DNA of 64,000 nucleotides, taken from contig CM065397.1 in assembly GCA_033060915.1 (NCBI GenBank), positions 23,265,001 to 23,329,000 of the forward strand, given 5' to 3'. The translations under genes were made by a program, and so were the position numbers. This document shows positions 33,101 through 45,330 of this stretch, in pieces. A model generated the notes under the pieces. That model worked only from the letters and a program-made list of their open reading frames with translations. It was not told where the DNA came from and searched no databases. This DNA is from Euryodendron excelsum (lineage: Eukaryota > Streptophyta > Magnoliopsida > Ericales > Pentaphylacaceae). How positions within the stretch are numbered: position 1 is the first letter of the stretch; each line of letters begins with the position of its first letter.

Positions 33101-36100
33101 ATATCTGGATTGGCAGTCACAATTTGCTTTTCAGCAGGCAAAAACTTATTCTGCTTAAACTCCATGTCACCTGCAACAAAACAGAAAACTAGATTCAAAG
33201 CTCATATAACTACACAAACTCTATCTCTCAGGAGTCAGGAATCAGCCCATGGGCTAAGTTTAAGGGTTAGATTGCTGATGGGGAAATGGTAACCAAAAGT
33301 CCACAAGCAGGGTAGTATAGTACCTATAGCTCTTGCAAGATTTAAACTGCCATTGACTCGTCCTGCATGGATAAAACCACCAGCTTTCAAGATCCTTTCT
33401 CTTTCAATCTCAAGGTCGGGTTTGTGATCTCTGGAAAGATTGTATGCCTGCTTAAGAGGAGCCACATTAAGATAAGCCTGTATTTTCATCTTCAATCTAA
33501 AGTACACAATATGTTACCATAAAAAACATGTTCTACCAACAAGATTTAAAAACCATGGACTTTCCATCCAATACAAAGTCAAAATGAGGCGTTGGACTGC
33601 CCATGATGCACAAGTCAAAAGTTCAGCTGGGGATAATTATCCATCTAAGAGCGTAAATATTTTTCCCCTTGAACCATCTGCAGAAATAGAAACAACAAAA
33701 GTCCAATTCAATTGCACATTACCTGGCCCTTCCTTGATATTACACAACGAGAATCACCGGCATTGGCAACAAGAAGTTTGTTGTTTCTAATAATTGCAAC
33801 ACATGCTGTGCACCCCGAAGTAGGTCCAGAAAAATCAGAATGAGGCCCCTGATAGCAATAACTCGAGCAAATGAGTCACAAGGATACAATGCAAGACGAA
33901 ATAACAGAAAGAGAAATGAGAACACATCATGTAAAGAGACGTGTGGGAGGTGCTTCCAACAAAGCACGCATATAATTATGAGTGGATGCGGGGTCCAGAT
34001 GCACATAAGTACATGTTTGTGTGAGCTAGAGCAAGAAAAGAGTATCCATCAGAACAAGCACACACTAGGCAAATCTGTGTGTAATGAGGAGTGAAGGGGG
34101 AGCGGGGAGGGGGGAGAGAGGGAGAAAGAGAGCACCAAAACATGATGCATTGAAGCTGATGTATAATGCTGCCATGCATATTGAATGAAAAAGCAACAAA
34201 AGCCAACGATCCATTTGTTTAATGAACAAAATATTATAATGAAATGGGTGCTTTCTAATAAAGGTTTTTCAAGTCCGATTTTAAAAAACAAACAAAATTC
34301 CAGGTAGTCTTAAAAGATATTTGTTTATTTGAAAAAAATATGAACTTCCAAAATTTTACATAAACTACTTTTGTTTCCAGGTTCACAATACATAAGGGGG
34401 AACCAAGGCGCAGAACATTATGGTTTATGATTGCTTTGCCCAGTCCGTATCCTCCACATGAATTATTTCCACCTCCAAGTCCCTAGGTTTGAACTTTGAT
34501 CAAAAGAATCCCCATACCAAATATAGAAGTGAAAACTGAATTTGAGCAGATCAGCAAGGATCCTAACTATGAATGACAACTTATAGTATCTTCATTTGGT
34601 GCGAGCAAGTACCTCCTCAAAAGCCCAATCATCCACCTGGTTGTTCCCATCACCACTTCTTGGAGACCATATCAAACCCTCAATCATACCAGTAAACTTG
34701 TTTATTTTATCTCCCAGGACAGCTAACTCCCTCCACCCTCTTTGTCCACGCATCATCTCATCCATTCTACAGCACCAAATTAGACAATATCATTTATTTG
34801 AACTCCATAAAATGAAACCAAGAGCAATTAAATTGAAAAGGTAAGCGAAGGGATTAAGGATAGCAGAGCTGACAATTATTAATCACGATAACAATAAAAC
34901 TTCCTCATTTACATAAATTTCACTGGTGTATTTGACCTGAAGGTCCTGGCTTTGGGATAATGGCATTCTGATACCGTAGAATAGTGGAAGCGGCTGCTGT
35001 GAAAAAAACCACCAGCCACTAGTGATTTAAACCCTTTGGCTCTCTTGTTCTTAATTTTAGGATTTCTCAACCGTACCATTGAGCGAGACCATGGGAATAT
35101 AATGCTCCAGTGGCAGTGCACGTGTAATGTGCATGCAACTTTAGCAAAATGTTAAACACGTATTATTTAGAACTTAAGCTTTGTAAAGAGTGGAAAAGAG
35201 GTGATTAAAGATCACTGGAATGTGCGTGCCTGCAAGAATGGGTTGGTTATTGGTCAATCAGACATGTCTTACGCCAGATTCTGTTAATTACCTATTAATA
35301 TCTGAGTTGATGAGAGGCTAGTGGTTGGTGCAATTGTAAAAGCTTGGGCTGGCAAGCCTGGCAACGGGGTTTCAAGTCCAAGAGCAGCCACTTCATGCCA
35401 GTAGGAAAAGAATACTATCAACCCAGCCACTTCGTGCCAGTAGGAAAAGAACTAGGGATTGTATACTACCAACCCCTCCCAGCAACCCTCATTGGCAAGA
35501 CAAACAATATGGAATGGCCTTTATGTATGTTTGTTAATTTATATAGAAATTAAAGAAAAAAAATATCCTGTGATTTGCTAGTATGGATCATTTGTCCACA
35601 AATGCACACTCATGGGCACACATGGAAGCGTACACTCATTTGGTTCATCTACTCCACTCTTGAGGGAAGTACTTGCATTTTGGTTGTGTGTCTCCAAGTA
35701 ACTTGCCTTTCAGTCACCTTGTTCCATGAAAATTGACAGACACAAAATGTTCGAAGTACAGCAAGACAGAAATTATAACTAAGACCAAGCAAGACAAAGA
35801 AATGCCAATGAGAAACAACATCAGTGGAAATATCATGGCTAATAACTTGAGTTCCCGGTAAATAACCTGAAAAAAGCTTTCTGAACTGAAGTTCCTATAT
35901 CTCCAGCTGAAAATGCTTCATTCTTGAGCACTTGTTGATGAAGAAACTTGGCACAAAACTTAGCAACAACCTTACCTGAAATTTAGAAGATTTATGAGAT
36001 ATCAATAAACTATAGTTTGAATAAGCAACAAGAGTTTATTCATGCTAGAAATTTTCAAACTTCGTACCACAGTTTTCCTAAAAGAGGGGCACTTAAAAGG

Positions 36101-36844
36101 GCCATCTTAACCTTTCAAACAGCATCAAAATAAAGTAAAGAGTACTTCAACAGGAAAAGCAGTATCCTAATTGTGTGTTACACTTGCAAGAAGAATATTT
36201 AACCAGGAAAAGCACTATCCTGACTATGGGTCCATGAAACTAGAATCCACTTATGAATAGATTTTCCAACATGATGACACATACAGAAATCTGATACTGG
36301 TAAAGCAACAAATAATGAAATAGATCTGCCAAAATGTGGCATTTCCAATCGGTTATACATTAACGTGAAGTGACAAAAGCTGAAAAATTAAAAGGAAAGA
36401 AAAGTCCGACCAAAGCGGGAAAAAAACAGAAAAATGAGAATAGGAGATACAGGCGAACCAGACATCGGTAATAGAAAATGCATCAAATTGCAGTCCAAAA
36501 TAAGACAGATACAGAAGTTTGGTCACTTCTGCACTGCTGAAGTATTGCTGGTCATAAATAAAAGAGACTACTAACTATTACTGGTCATTTAAATAAAAAC
36601 CTCTTTATACTTGAATTAACATAGCCCCCTATCGTATGGGGAATATTTTCTGGCCAGAAATCAGCTCCTGGCCCTGAGATGTGGGTGATCCAGGGCACAA
36701 CAGCATGGTTTACTCCTGTTCAAAATGGGATCTGAAACCAAACTTCTCTTTGGGAAAATAAATGAATGATTCAGGTGAGATCCAATGTGGATCATGCTTT
36801 CAAAACACTTGAGGGAATTCCAAGAGGGGTCTCCCTATTCTCAA

Positions 36845-36898
<54 letters not shown>

Positions 36899-39800
36899 CA
36901 GAGAGACAGAGAGACGGAGACAGAGATGGAGACGGAGACAGAGAATTCTAAAATAAAAGATTCATCAAATATAACCAATCCCTCCCGGTCCATATAACCC
37001 CGGGGTTTCCATAACAGAACTTGAACTTTGTTGAAGGACAGTAGCACCGTAGTCCATAGCAGTACCAAAAATTGCATTTCCATCAATAAGACTCTCAGTT
37101 GGGGAAACCATAATCCTGGGACTAATTTTCAGTGATAAAGTAGTACTAAATACTACCACTCAGATTCAAGGTTTATAGTGGGGGATCCATCACATACAGT
37201 AAGAATGAAAATCATAATCTAGGTAGTACCCTAAAAACATGGGTGCTACCTACCTACTGGATTCTTTTCCACAATTCTGGGATTAAAAATCCCTAGAGGG
37301 ATCAAAGTCAGTATCATCATAGGAGAACAACACGTGGGCGAAAACTTGCACAGTCATCTCAAGCAATCACTTATTAATGGTGTTTATTGGACCATTAATT
37401 AGAGGTGGTTGTCGAGATCTCGTCAATAATGAAAGACAAATAATTTCAAATGCCTGGATTTCCACCAAAACAGAATAACGAAGTGCTACCAAAACAGACA
37501 CACTTCTTCATATATCTATCCCCATCATATGCTTTTTCTAGGTCAATAAATGAGGGTTTCTTTTCTTTTCTCTCCATTTTTCCATCACTTGTATAAGTAG
37601 AAAAATAACTTCATAGAAACATAGCTTCTAGAGTCTGGAGACTCATAGACTAAGAAGCATAGACGGTCACGCGACACGGAGACGCAGACACAGCAAGAAA
37701 ATGCAGAAATGACACGGCGGGGACATGTCAAAATTATATAGGGGGCTATGTTAGTTTGAGGGGTATTTTATTATTGGAATATAGCTAGACATACAATTGG
37801 GAGACCAACATGCCCCTTGATCTGCTGAAGCTGTGCAAACCATATTATATCATCAACATAAAGCTACTAAAATGGGCTTCGTTTGGCCAACAATCAACAA
37901 GGAACTGAACTTAAATGTATAAGTTTCAAACTTAAATTTTAATGAAATTTCTCTATAAACAATGTTTATGACAAATGCCAAGCATTCACCTACTAAAACA
38001 TATTTCCTTCAGTGCCCACACCTTTGACACTAAAATGCCAAAGTACAAAAAAATTTAGGCAAATTCACAAATTCTTCTTCATTTACATATGTGTCTATTC
38101 TCCATCCTTTAAGTTAGCATTTCTGTTATTAAAGTATTCTTCTTGTCTATAATAATATGTATGTACACACACCGATATATAAAGTCCAAAACTACAACAA
38201 ACAACTTCCCTTGAAAAGAAAGAAGGAGCTTATATTGGCAGTATTAACCTTCAACTTCCCAAACCAGGTAATTAGTTTTCCACAAGATCAATCCAAGGCC
38301 TTTTTCAAAGTTTCAGACGGAATTAGATCAAGGAATGATGTTGTGAAAGTTTTAGGATGATGTTGTCAAACCACGTTAAAATATGCTTTGCTCATACATC
38401 CTCTGATATAGATAACTATACATGCATCACAAGACAGATAATTTTTATAAAGTCACATGCATCACAAGATAGATCTATCTCATGATGCACATCCATTAAA
38501 AAAACTTCAAACCATCCCAAAATTTTCCTAAGGCTGCGACCAAGTTCTTCATGTACATAGAGAAGTCAAAACTTCTAACTGTGACCAAATGAAAGGAGTT
38601 AGGACGGTTCTAAATCCGGCTCCAGATTCCTCTTCATTCCCCAACAAAGAGGTGGCTAACTCACAACTTCAATAAGAACCATCTCAACTCAAGTAAGTCC
38701 TTTAGAGCAATCCCTTGAAACATATAGTGATAAGTCAAATCTGACCCCAACATAACAGATGACCTATTTTATTATTTTTCCCAAAATCCCTTATAAGGAT
38801 TAAATTGCCCATCCTCAACATAATTGATCAGCATCACAAAATCTGCGAAAACAACTAATTCTGAAAATTTAAAAAATACTAGAGAGTTTCCCCAAATACT
38901 CCCTAGAAACCACAAGAAGTCTTCAAATCTTCAAATTCGTATTCGAATAACTCCTTTCAATGTAGAAATGTGCCATACAAAGGTATCAAATTCAGGAAAA
39001 CATAGAAAGAGATCTTTCAATTGTGTGAGAAGGGGAAGAAGAAGGAAGAGGGAGCGCCAGCCCGCGGGGCCGGGGGGGGGGGGGGGGGGGGGGTTTGGGG
39101 GTGGTGGGGAGGAACACCAGTAAGTTCCATTCTATCGATGTGAAGCTCAATGACAACCCAAAGTACTGCTGTTTAGTCCTTAAAGGTCAAGAAGATCTTT
39201 AGTATTCTTTTTTTGCTGAAAAATTAAATATGATTAAAACAATTGATTTGTTTGCTGACTGCCCAACGAATGAGATTGTCAAGTCAAGCCACAGTTCAGG
39301 CAATCCAAAGTATAGAAGAGAACACATTGTTCATGTGATTTGCCAACATATCAAGTAAAATTTATTCCCATGATGCATAGGCATGATATTTGTTAATTTG
39401 CATGCAATACAATGTTGACAATACATATGCACAGTATGTATTAGTGTGTGTGTACAATACGATACATATCAAGGAACACGTATCATATTGTGCAATAGCG
39501 ATAACACTGCCAGTACCCACTATACCATTTCTGCAGAGCATATTCTCTTACAAATTCATAAGGTCAGGTTGAATGTAATTAAAGTAAAAGAACAGCATAA
39601 ATAAAACAGCAGAGATATGCTTACTTTTGGGTGTGTAACAATCAACCTAAATCATTTTTAGGCTAATTAGGCTGCTAAAATTTTTCAATTTTATTTTCTC
39701 CCATTAAAAGAGTGACCAAAATTCTTTACGGATTCTTCAAACCCTACTTTCCTAAAATTACTATCAGAACTACTTTGTCAGAAAAATATCATACCTAAAT

Positions 39801-42703
39801 GTAAAGGAAAACAGAATATTATAAAAAAAATTATATCTACTAGTTACCCCAATGACAGTGCACATCATATTCACAACTACTCAATTTTCTGATACTAGTA
39901 AATAAATAATGAATAATTTGAAATCATTTCTACATTTAGTTCTTGAAATGATATATCTGAAGAACCAATCTAAATACTTGTCGAATAAGAAAAAGAGATA
40001 TAGAACCAATCTGCGTGCATAAAAGGCATGTAACGTAAAATAAAAATTGAACTTCCAGACAAATAAGGATGAGAAAAATAAAAAATCTCAATTGCTATAA
40101 AAAAACCTATTCATATAATATATGTTGTTACTTTGATCTACATGGTTAATCCAACTTTCTCTCCATAAATAAATGTACATTCCCCTACAAATGACAACTA
40201 CAGAATAGCACCTTCGATTCTTACCTCCATGGCCATCATAAACACCAAAAAATGACGTGGAAGTGTCTAGATCAGGATATGCGGCATGCTAACAAAAATT
40301 AAAAGAACACATTGTAAGTAACCAATTATAAGAGATAATGAAGTGTTAATCCTAAGTGAAAGAGGTATTATCGCACACACCCACAAATTGGATTTACTCA
40401 TAATGACCACTAAAAAATTACTCCACAGCAATCATGGCAACCATAAAGAAGCCTTTGCAAAAAAAAAAACCTAACTAGTATGACACTTTGAAGAAAGAAC
40501 AACGCCGAATTATAGCTGAGTGTGAAGCACACAATATTTCATTATCTTAAGAATTTAAGTACTTCTTCCAAAATATCCAAGGAAGATAGAAGATTTCATG
40601 TAAATTTCACCAAAATTTTGCAACATTATTCTATCATCACTCAAAATCAATGACTGGAACTAGTTCTCAAAACGTAATTCATTTTCAAAAGGCATTTCCT
40701 CAATACACATATATCTATAATCACAGGTGACGCCACTCAATGTTGAGTGGAGTCACCCAAACCATTGAAAAGGTAAAAAAAAAAATTTACGATATACAAA
40801 TTTTATTTTAATGAATATTAACCCACTGATAGAAGGGAGTTTGAACCGCTATATGAGTTTGGTCAATGAGTCTACAAAACAACCTAATAGGTAGGTAGCA
40901 ACTACATTTTTTGAGTACTACCTCCCTATATTAGATGAGCACTCCATTAAGAATTTTAATAGTAGTAGTTGGTAATACCTTACATAGTTGTCCATGAGAC
41001 TGAGTATATAACTCATATATATATGCATATGGCTTCCCGCCTTCCCCTACTATGTATGCTTTTCTCTTAAATTGTTTTAGCATCTTCAATGCTTTGGCCT
41101 TTGCTATTTTTCTTTTTATAACCAACATTTTTGTTATTTTATTGACTTTATAATAATATGGGTTTTAGGACTTCGATAAGCAAAGGCTAATCCATCTTAC
41201 TAACTTTTACCCATCTAATTTTTCTGTGATAGTCCTCATGACACTTGAGAATCAACTTTAGAAACTATATTATTGATATATGCTCCAATAATAAGTTTTT
41301 CGAACTAAAAGGAATCGGTAACCTTGCTAACAAGTTGATAGAGACAAAGAAGAGTATTACATATACATTAGTTCATTTGCTTGTGAAATTTGTGATATTA
41401 TTATCCTTCACGACTGCAACTGTGGAAAAAGTCTTTTTGGACAATTAAATTCATAAAAAACCACTTATATAACTGATTAGAGATCAATGGATGAATGATT
41501 GTTTGATTACATATATTGAAAAAGATGTATTTGATAATATTCTTAATGAGGTTATTGTGCAAGGATTTTAGAATATGAAATCATGTCAAGGTTAATTGTA
41601 AAAATTCATGTATTTGTACGTCTTTTTGTCAAAACAAAAGTATCAATATGTAACAATTCTCGTTTGTCTATAATTTGTGAAGCTTAAATTTGTTTGCTGA
41701 TTAGTTGAAAATAGGTGATAGATATGATAAGTGTAAATTTTTAATTTCTTATCGTTTAAGCTTTTGAATGTCACCAGTAACAAAATTTCCTGGAGTCGCC
41801 ACGGTCTATAATGGACCTACTTATCTTGATATTTTGCACCATGATTTGTAACCAAAGAAAACCGGCATTAAGAAGTACAATGTTACACAGTAGTAATCAA
41901 TTTATCAATTCCCCAACTGGACAAAACGTAATGATACTCATTCAATTTAAAATACAACCAGCGTTACATGAATTCTTCTATTCCCCGAAGTGTACCTGTG
42001 TCAAATGGATATGACAAGAGTATGGGTATGGGGTATGTGTCCAGCTCCTGTAACCAAATTAGACAATTGAATCTCTAAATTTTTATGATATTTGAAGAAG
42101 AACAAACTCACATTTGATAGCAAAATTTTTTTATAGTCTCTAAAATGGATGAGAGATAAAAATCCACTTTTTCCCTAAACCCCATTCAATAACATTTCTA
42201 AATAATATCTTATGTTAGAATAGCATACAATATACAATATACTCAATGCTCAGGACATATCTACTTACCTGTACCCAACTTTTTGATACATATCTCTATA
42301 TCCTAGGATTAAAGGTTTAGGGAGGTCCAACACCTAAACACACACTCACATCCGAAACTCCTACTCAAGCCCATGTAACATAGAAATACAACCCTTCTCA
42401 CTTTGTCCTGAAATTTAACTTTTCCGTTTCATAACAGAAGAAAAAGAAATTCAACTTAGTCCAATACAATTAGATAAACCAAATGTAGGTAGATAATTAA
42501 AGTTGCACATAACAAATGTATATGGTCAAGTATGGGAAAGGAACGTATTTGATTGATAAAGATTGGAGATTTATTTTGCTACTCACAGCGTCTTCCATGG
42601 TTGCACGCCAACCTTGCATGGACGATAAGCCATATCTGAGACTACCATTCTCGCCATCTTCAGAAAACTTTTCAGTTTTGGGAGTACTGAGGTATATACC
42701 CAT
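27113..42703 (-). CDS. Protein phosphatase 2C (PPM family), ten coding exons, 360 residues
   Basis: Mg/Mn-dependent Ser/Thr phosphatase. Coding exons: 42,587-42,703; 40,225-40,288; 35,867-35,975; 34,613-34,766; 33,723-33,848; 33,324-33,447; 33,094-33,170; 32,037-32,089; 31,244-31,298; 27,113-27,316. All junctions have GT/AG, phases agree and the total is 1,083 nt. It starts [21 protein letters not shown]2C motifs follow in order: [28 protein letters not shown] (metal Asp), [65 protein letters not shown] (metal Asp), and [13 protein letters not shown] (metal Asp). The tail is acidic and Ser-rich. The N-terminus (MGIYLS) carries a Gly2 that could be myristoylated. Sequence and length resemble Arabidopsis PP2C60/PP2C21-type proteins from memory. 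All catalytic residues are present, so the gene is probably functional despite a 15.6-kb span with introns up to about 4.25 kb. Substrates are not predictable. Confidence 0.96.
28385..28994 (-). pseudogene. gag fragment inside the scrambled LTR element
   Basis: The frame from 28,994 begins [14 protein letters not shown] and ends [13 protein letters not shown] at a stop. Translation resumes in another frame as [16 protein letters not shown] and [11 protein letters not shown]. Ser/Thr-rich N-terminal gag regions ending in a MAxLT..VED helix are known from plant Ty3-gypsy elements. A GCACGCCCTA sequence right after the inverted LTR (- strand, about 29,050-29,060) fits a primer-binding-site region, so this is the 5' part of a - strand element. 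Confidence 0.6.
29067..29796 (-). mobile_element. Inverted third LTR copy
   Basis: Reverse complement of 30,147-30,859 over its full length, sharing AATTTCGAGTCCGAAATCC, the triple AGATAATTATCT motifs and GCCACGTG. The outer end reads CATAGACA where the direct copies have TGTAGACA or TGTAGAGA. It joins directly to the gag fragment. Confidence 0.75.
35310..35545 (+). mobile_element. SINE-like tRNA-derived sequence
   Basis: It has an A-box-like TTGGTGCAATTGTAAAAGC (35,324-35,343) and a B-box-like GGTTTCAAGTCC (35,368-35,379) at tRNA-like spacing, followed by a non-tRNA body. The phrase AGCCACTTC(A/G)TGCCAGTAGG occurs twice, an internal duplication. It lies in PP2C intron 3. No target-site duplication or tail could be fixed. 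Confidence 0.5.
36850..36945. repeat. (GA)n followed by degenerate GAGACA repeats
   Basis: About 40 bp of pure GA, then GAGACAGAGAGACGGAGACAGAGATGG-like units. Purine-rich on +, in PP2C intron 2. Confidence 0.9.
39072..39093. repeat. 22-nt guanine homopolymer
   Basis: An uninterrupted G run flanked by CCCGCGGGGCC on the left and TTTGGGGGTGGTGGGG on the right, in PP2C intron 2. The transcript strand carries the C run. It is a strong G-quadruplex candidate on +, and also a likely site of sequencing-length error. Confidence 0.9.
40726..40757. repeat. Near-perfect 15-bp palindrome
   Basis: GGTGACGCCACTCAA, a TG spacer, then TTGAGTGGAGTCACC: 15-bp arms with one mismatch. It lies in PP2C intron 1, about 480 bp before the hAT remnant. 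It could be a transposon terminus or a solo excision or hairpin product. Confidence 0.75.
41245..41605 (+). pseudogene. hAT-superfamily transposase C-terminal remnant
   Basis: Plus-strand translation gives [20 protein letters not shown] and [15 protein letters not shown], then after a stop KFIKNHLYN and [19 protein letters not shown]. This is the hAT C-terminal dimerisation region (usual form YPLVYLLLKLALVLPVATASVERAFS...K..LRNRM...L..L). At least two in-frame stops follow. It lies antisense in intron 1 of the PP2C gene. The upstream catalytic part is not visible, so it is a truncated fossil. Confidence 0.75.
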
Positions 42704-43990
42704 CTCTAGCTGGAAAGAACACGTACTAATTAAACTAAAGAACGCTCTCAACCACAATTCATTTAACCCACACAACACCCCCCAAAAACACCAACCCACA
42801 ATAAAAAACCAAAAAAAAAAAAAAAACAAAAAAAAGTGAACATGCAACAAGAATAGCATTTTCTAACTGCAAAACTATCAGTGTAAACTCTAGTGCTCCC
42901 TTTAGTTCCTCAGAAAAAGAAGAAAAGGCAAGTGATCACAGTTCTATATTTATATTTCAGCAGCCCAGATAAAAATAAAAATAAAAATAAAGGAATAAAA
43001 ACGAGAAGAAAAAAAAAGCAGCCTTATTGCAGAGCAGTCTTGGCTTTTGCCGGCGCAAATTTTGATAAAATGACAAAAGTACTGCTTGTTTGAGATACTA
43101 ATGAACACATAAGGAGCATTATAGTCAATTCACATAAAATTTGCCCAGCAAAAGTCTACCTGCCTTGGCAATAGGCCACCAAAAACCTCAAATTCCCAAC
43201 TACAAGTAGTATCAGCCCATATTATATAAATAACGAAATTTACAAGCCCAAATCCCTAATTAATTGCCGAAAAAACGTATGAAAAGAAATGATTAAAACT
43301 TAAATTAACAGAAAAACAAAGGCTTAGTTCAAGTCATTTTTTAAATCTCTAAAAAAGGGGCTTAGTTCAAGTCATTTTTATATCTCTAGAATTTTCTGTT
43401 CCTTTCTTAACCTCCGCTTTCTAAGCAACCAAACGAAGAGTGAATATGTTGTTTCAAATCAAATCAAAATGAGCTACACCCCAGATTTTAGAGTAAAACG
43501 GCGCCAACAAACCCAAATTAACAACGATCTACAGCCAAACTTTCATAAACAAAATCCAACCCGGAATCAAACAAAACCAAACTAACATTCAATATTCCAA
43601 GTACCAGGATCAAATTAAATCAAGCAAAAAACTAAAGAAGACCCATATGTTTGTTTGACAGGACAATACTTTATGCAGAAAATAAAACTGATATTGAAAG
43701 GGTATGCACTTACATGCCCAATTGGGCGTTCTTAAAATGTTTCTCGTGATCAGAGCCAAGCGAGAGAGAAGCACCAAGAGGGTATCAATCCTTACCAGAA
43801 TTAACAATAATCCAGAACAATTTGCACGTTTCTGGAGAGGAGCAGGAAAAGAACGCGTAGATGGATGAGATGGAGAGAAAGGAGTAGAAGAATGGGAGAT
43901 AGAGACAGCGATAGGAATGGAAAGAAAGTAAGAGGAAATGGGCAACTAAGTGGGGAAGAGAGAGAGAGAGAGACAGAGAGTATAATTTTT
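42704..43990 (-). promoter_or_regulatory. Probable PP2C 5' UTR intron, leader exon and promoter
   Basis: The coding start is preceded on the - strand by TTCTTTCCAG|CTAGAG, a good acceptor. A matching donor, GGGCAT|GTAAGT, lies at about 43,712, which suggests an intron of about 1 kb in the 5' UTR with the leader exon at about 43,715-43,960. A short (GA)n run lies at 43,957-43,978. No clear TATA box. The ORFs here look like low-complexity shadows. Confidence 0.45.
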
Positions 43991-44099
43991 ATGACTTTTA
44001 GATGACTGATGAATGTGTAGTGTTATGATGTTATGATCCTTTGAACTCCGCGAGGAGATTCTAATCACTGTTTTGATCTTTACGAATCCATCTCTTGCA

Positions 44100-44826
44100 G
44101 CAGTTGGATATTTCCACGCCTCACTAACCGCCTGTTTACAACTGGTAGATGGTAAAAAAAAAAACCAAAAAGGGTAAGGGTAAGGGAAAGGGAAAGGGAA
44201 AGGGGAAGAGTAAGGGAGTAGGAAAAATTGTGGAGATTATTTAGAAAAATTTCTCTCTTTCCCTCCCAAACTAGAAACAAAAAAGAAGGAAAGAAAATAA
44301 GTAATTTCCTTTCTTTTACAGCCTGTTTAAAACTTGGGAGGGGGGACAGAAAGGAAAAGAAAAAATTCATGTTTGGTTTTGTAACAGTTTGTTTAGAACT
44401 TGGGAGAGGAAAGGAAAGGAAAGAAAAAAGAAAGGAAAAAAATGAAAGAAAAGTAATTTCCCTTCGCTGTTTGGTTTTGCAAAAAAAATGTAAGGAAAGT
44501 GAAGGGAGAAAAGAAAGAAAAAGAGAGATTGATTTAAAATTTTTCCTCCTTTTTTTTTTTTTCTTTTCCTTCTCAGTTAGGTAAAATAAAATAGGAAAGT
44601 GATAGCAAACAGTGATTTTTTTTCTTTCTTTCTCTTCCTGTTTCCAAATTCTAAACATGCTGTAAAGAAAATAAATGAAACATTGAAGGAAATAAGAGAG
44701 AGAAAGGGAGACTGTGTGTGTTTTCTCCTCATTTTTTTTTTCTCTTCCCGTCCTTTTCTTTTGCCAAGTTACAAATGTTGTGTTACCCTACTTTTATCAA
44801 GTTCCAAAGAGGTTAGCACACTCTAA
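44100..44826. repeat. Purine-rich cluster of nested MITE-like ends
   Basis: The phrase GCCTGTTT(A)NAACTTGGGAGGGG recurs at about 44,128, 44,322 and 44,386, each followed by GGAAAGGAAAGG-type sequence. Inverted counterparts (TCTTCCTGTTTCCAAATTCTAAACATGCTGT and CCAAGTTACAAATGTTGTG) lie near 44,640 and 44,770. It appears to be several copies of the 13,055-13,290 type inserted into one another. The long Lys/Glu- or Phe/Ser-rich ORFs here (44,080-44,658 and 44,228-44,584) come from composition. Confidence 0.55.
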
Positions 44827-45330
44827 AAACGTTCTCCTGTAGAGAGAGAAGAGGGATTAGATTTATTTTGGGCTGGCCAACCTTTTGGTGTGAGTGTGGC
44901 CCACAATGGACCCATAAGTCAAATAGAAGCAGCTGCATTTGAAGGATGTGCACATTTGTGGCAAAAACAGATTAAGAGAGGCCTAGGTACAACTACGTTT
45001 GTGTACAATCAGTCAATGCGCATGCGTCCATAACAAGAGAGAAAATCATACTCCCTAGTCCCTTGTCCCATTTGATTCTGCATTCATTTATATTTAATAA
45101 CTATCACCATTTCCAAAAAGCAAATATTTAAAATATTTTTAGTTTATTATTTATAAATATATTTAAAATTTGTACATAGTTAACTGGAAAAAGCATATTT
45201 TCACCCTTTAACACAACATTTGAATTAGTTGGTGGTTGAAGCTATGGGTGTTCAAAAAACCGCTCAACCTGACCGACTCGGCCCAACCTGACACCAAATC
45301 GATTTGTTAGCCCAGGTGGCAACCCACGAG
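44827..45330. other. Intergenic sequence
   Basis: No gene. From 45,245 a C-rich segment (CTCAACCTGACCGACTCGGCCCAACC) resembles the segment at 47,160-47,395 on the other side of the LTR at 45,331-47,138. The two are probably halves of one repeat split by that LTR. Confidence 0.4.

Noticed and set aside
35320..35380. Possible tRNA gene
   Set aside because: A- and B-box-like motifs are present, but no cloverleaf with acceptor-stem pairing can be drawn. A SINE is the better reading.
36766..37086. Arg/Glu and Ser/Leu repeat ORFs on both strands
   Set aside because: Translations of the (GA)n microsatellite inside PP2C intron 2.
44080..44658. 192-codon Phe/Ser-rich ORF (-) and Lys-rich ORF (+)
   Set aside because: Both follow from purine/pyrimidine strand bias of the MITE cluster. 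Codon content is low complexity with no domain.
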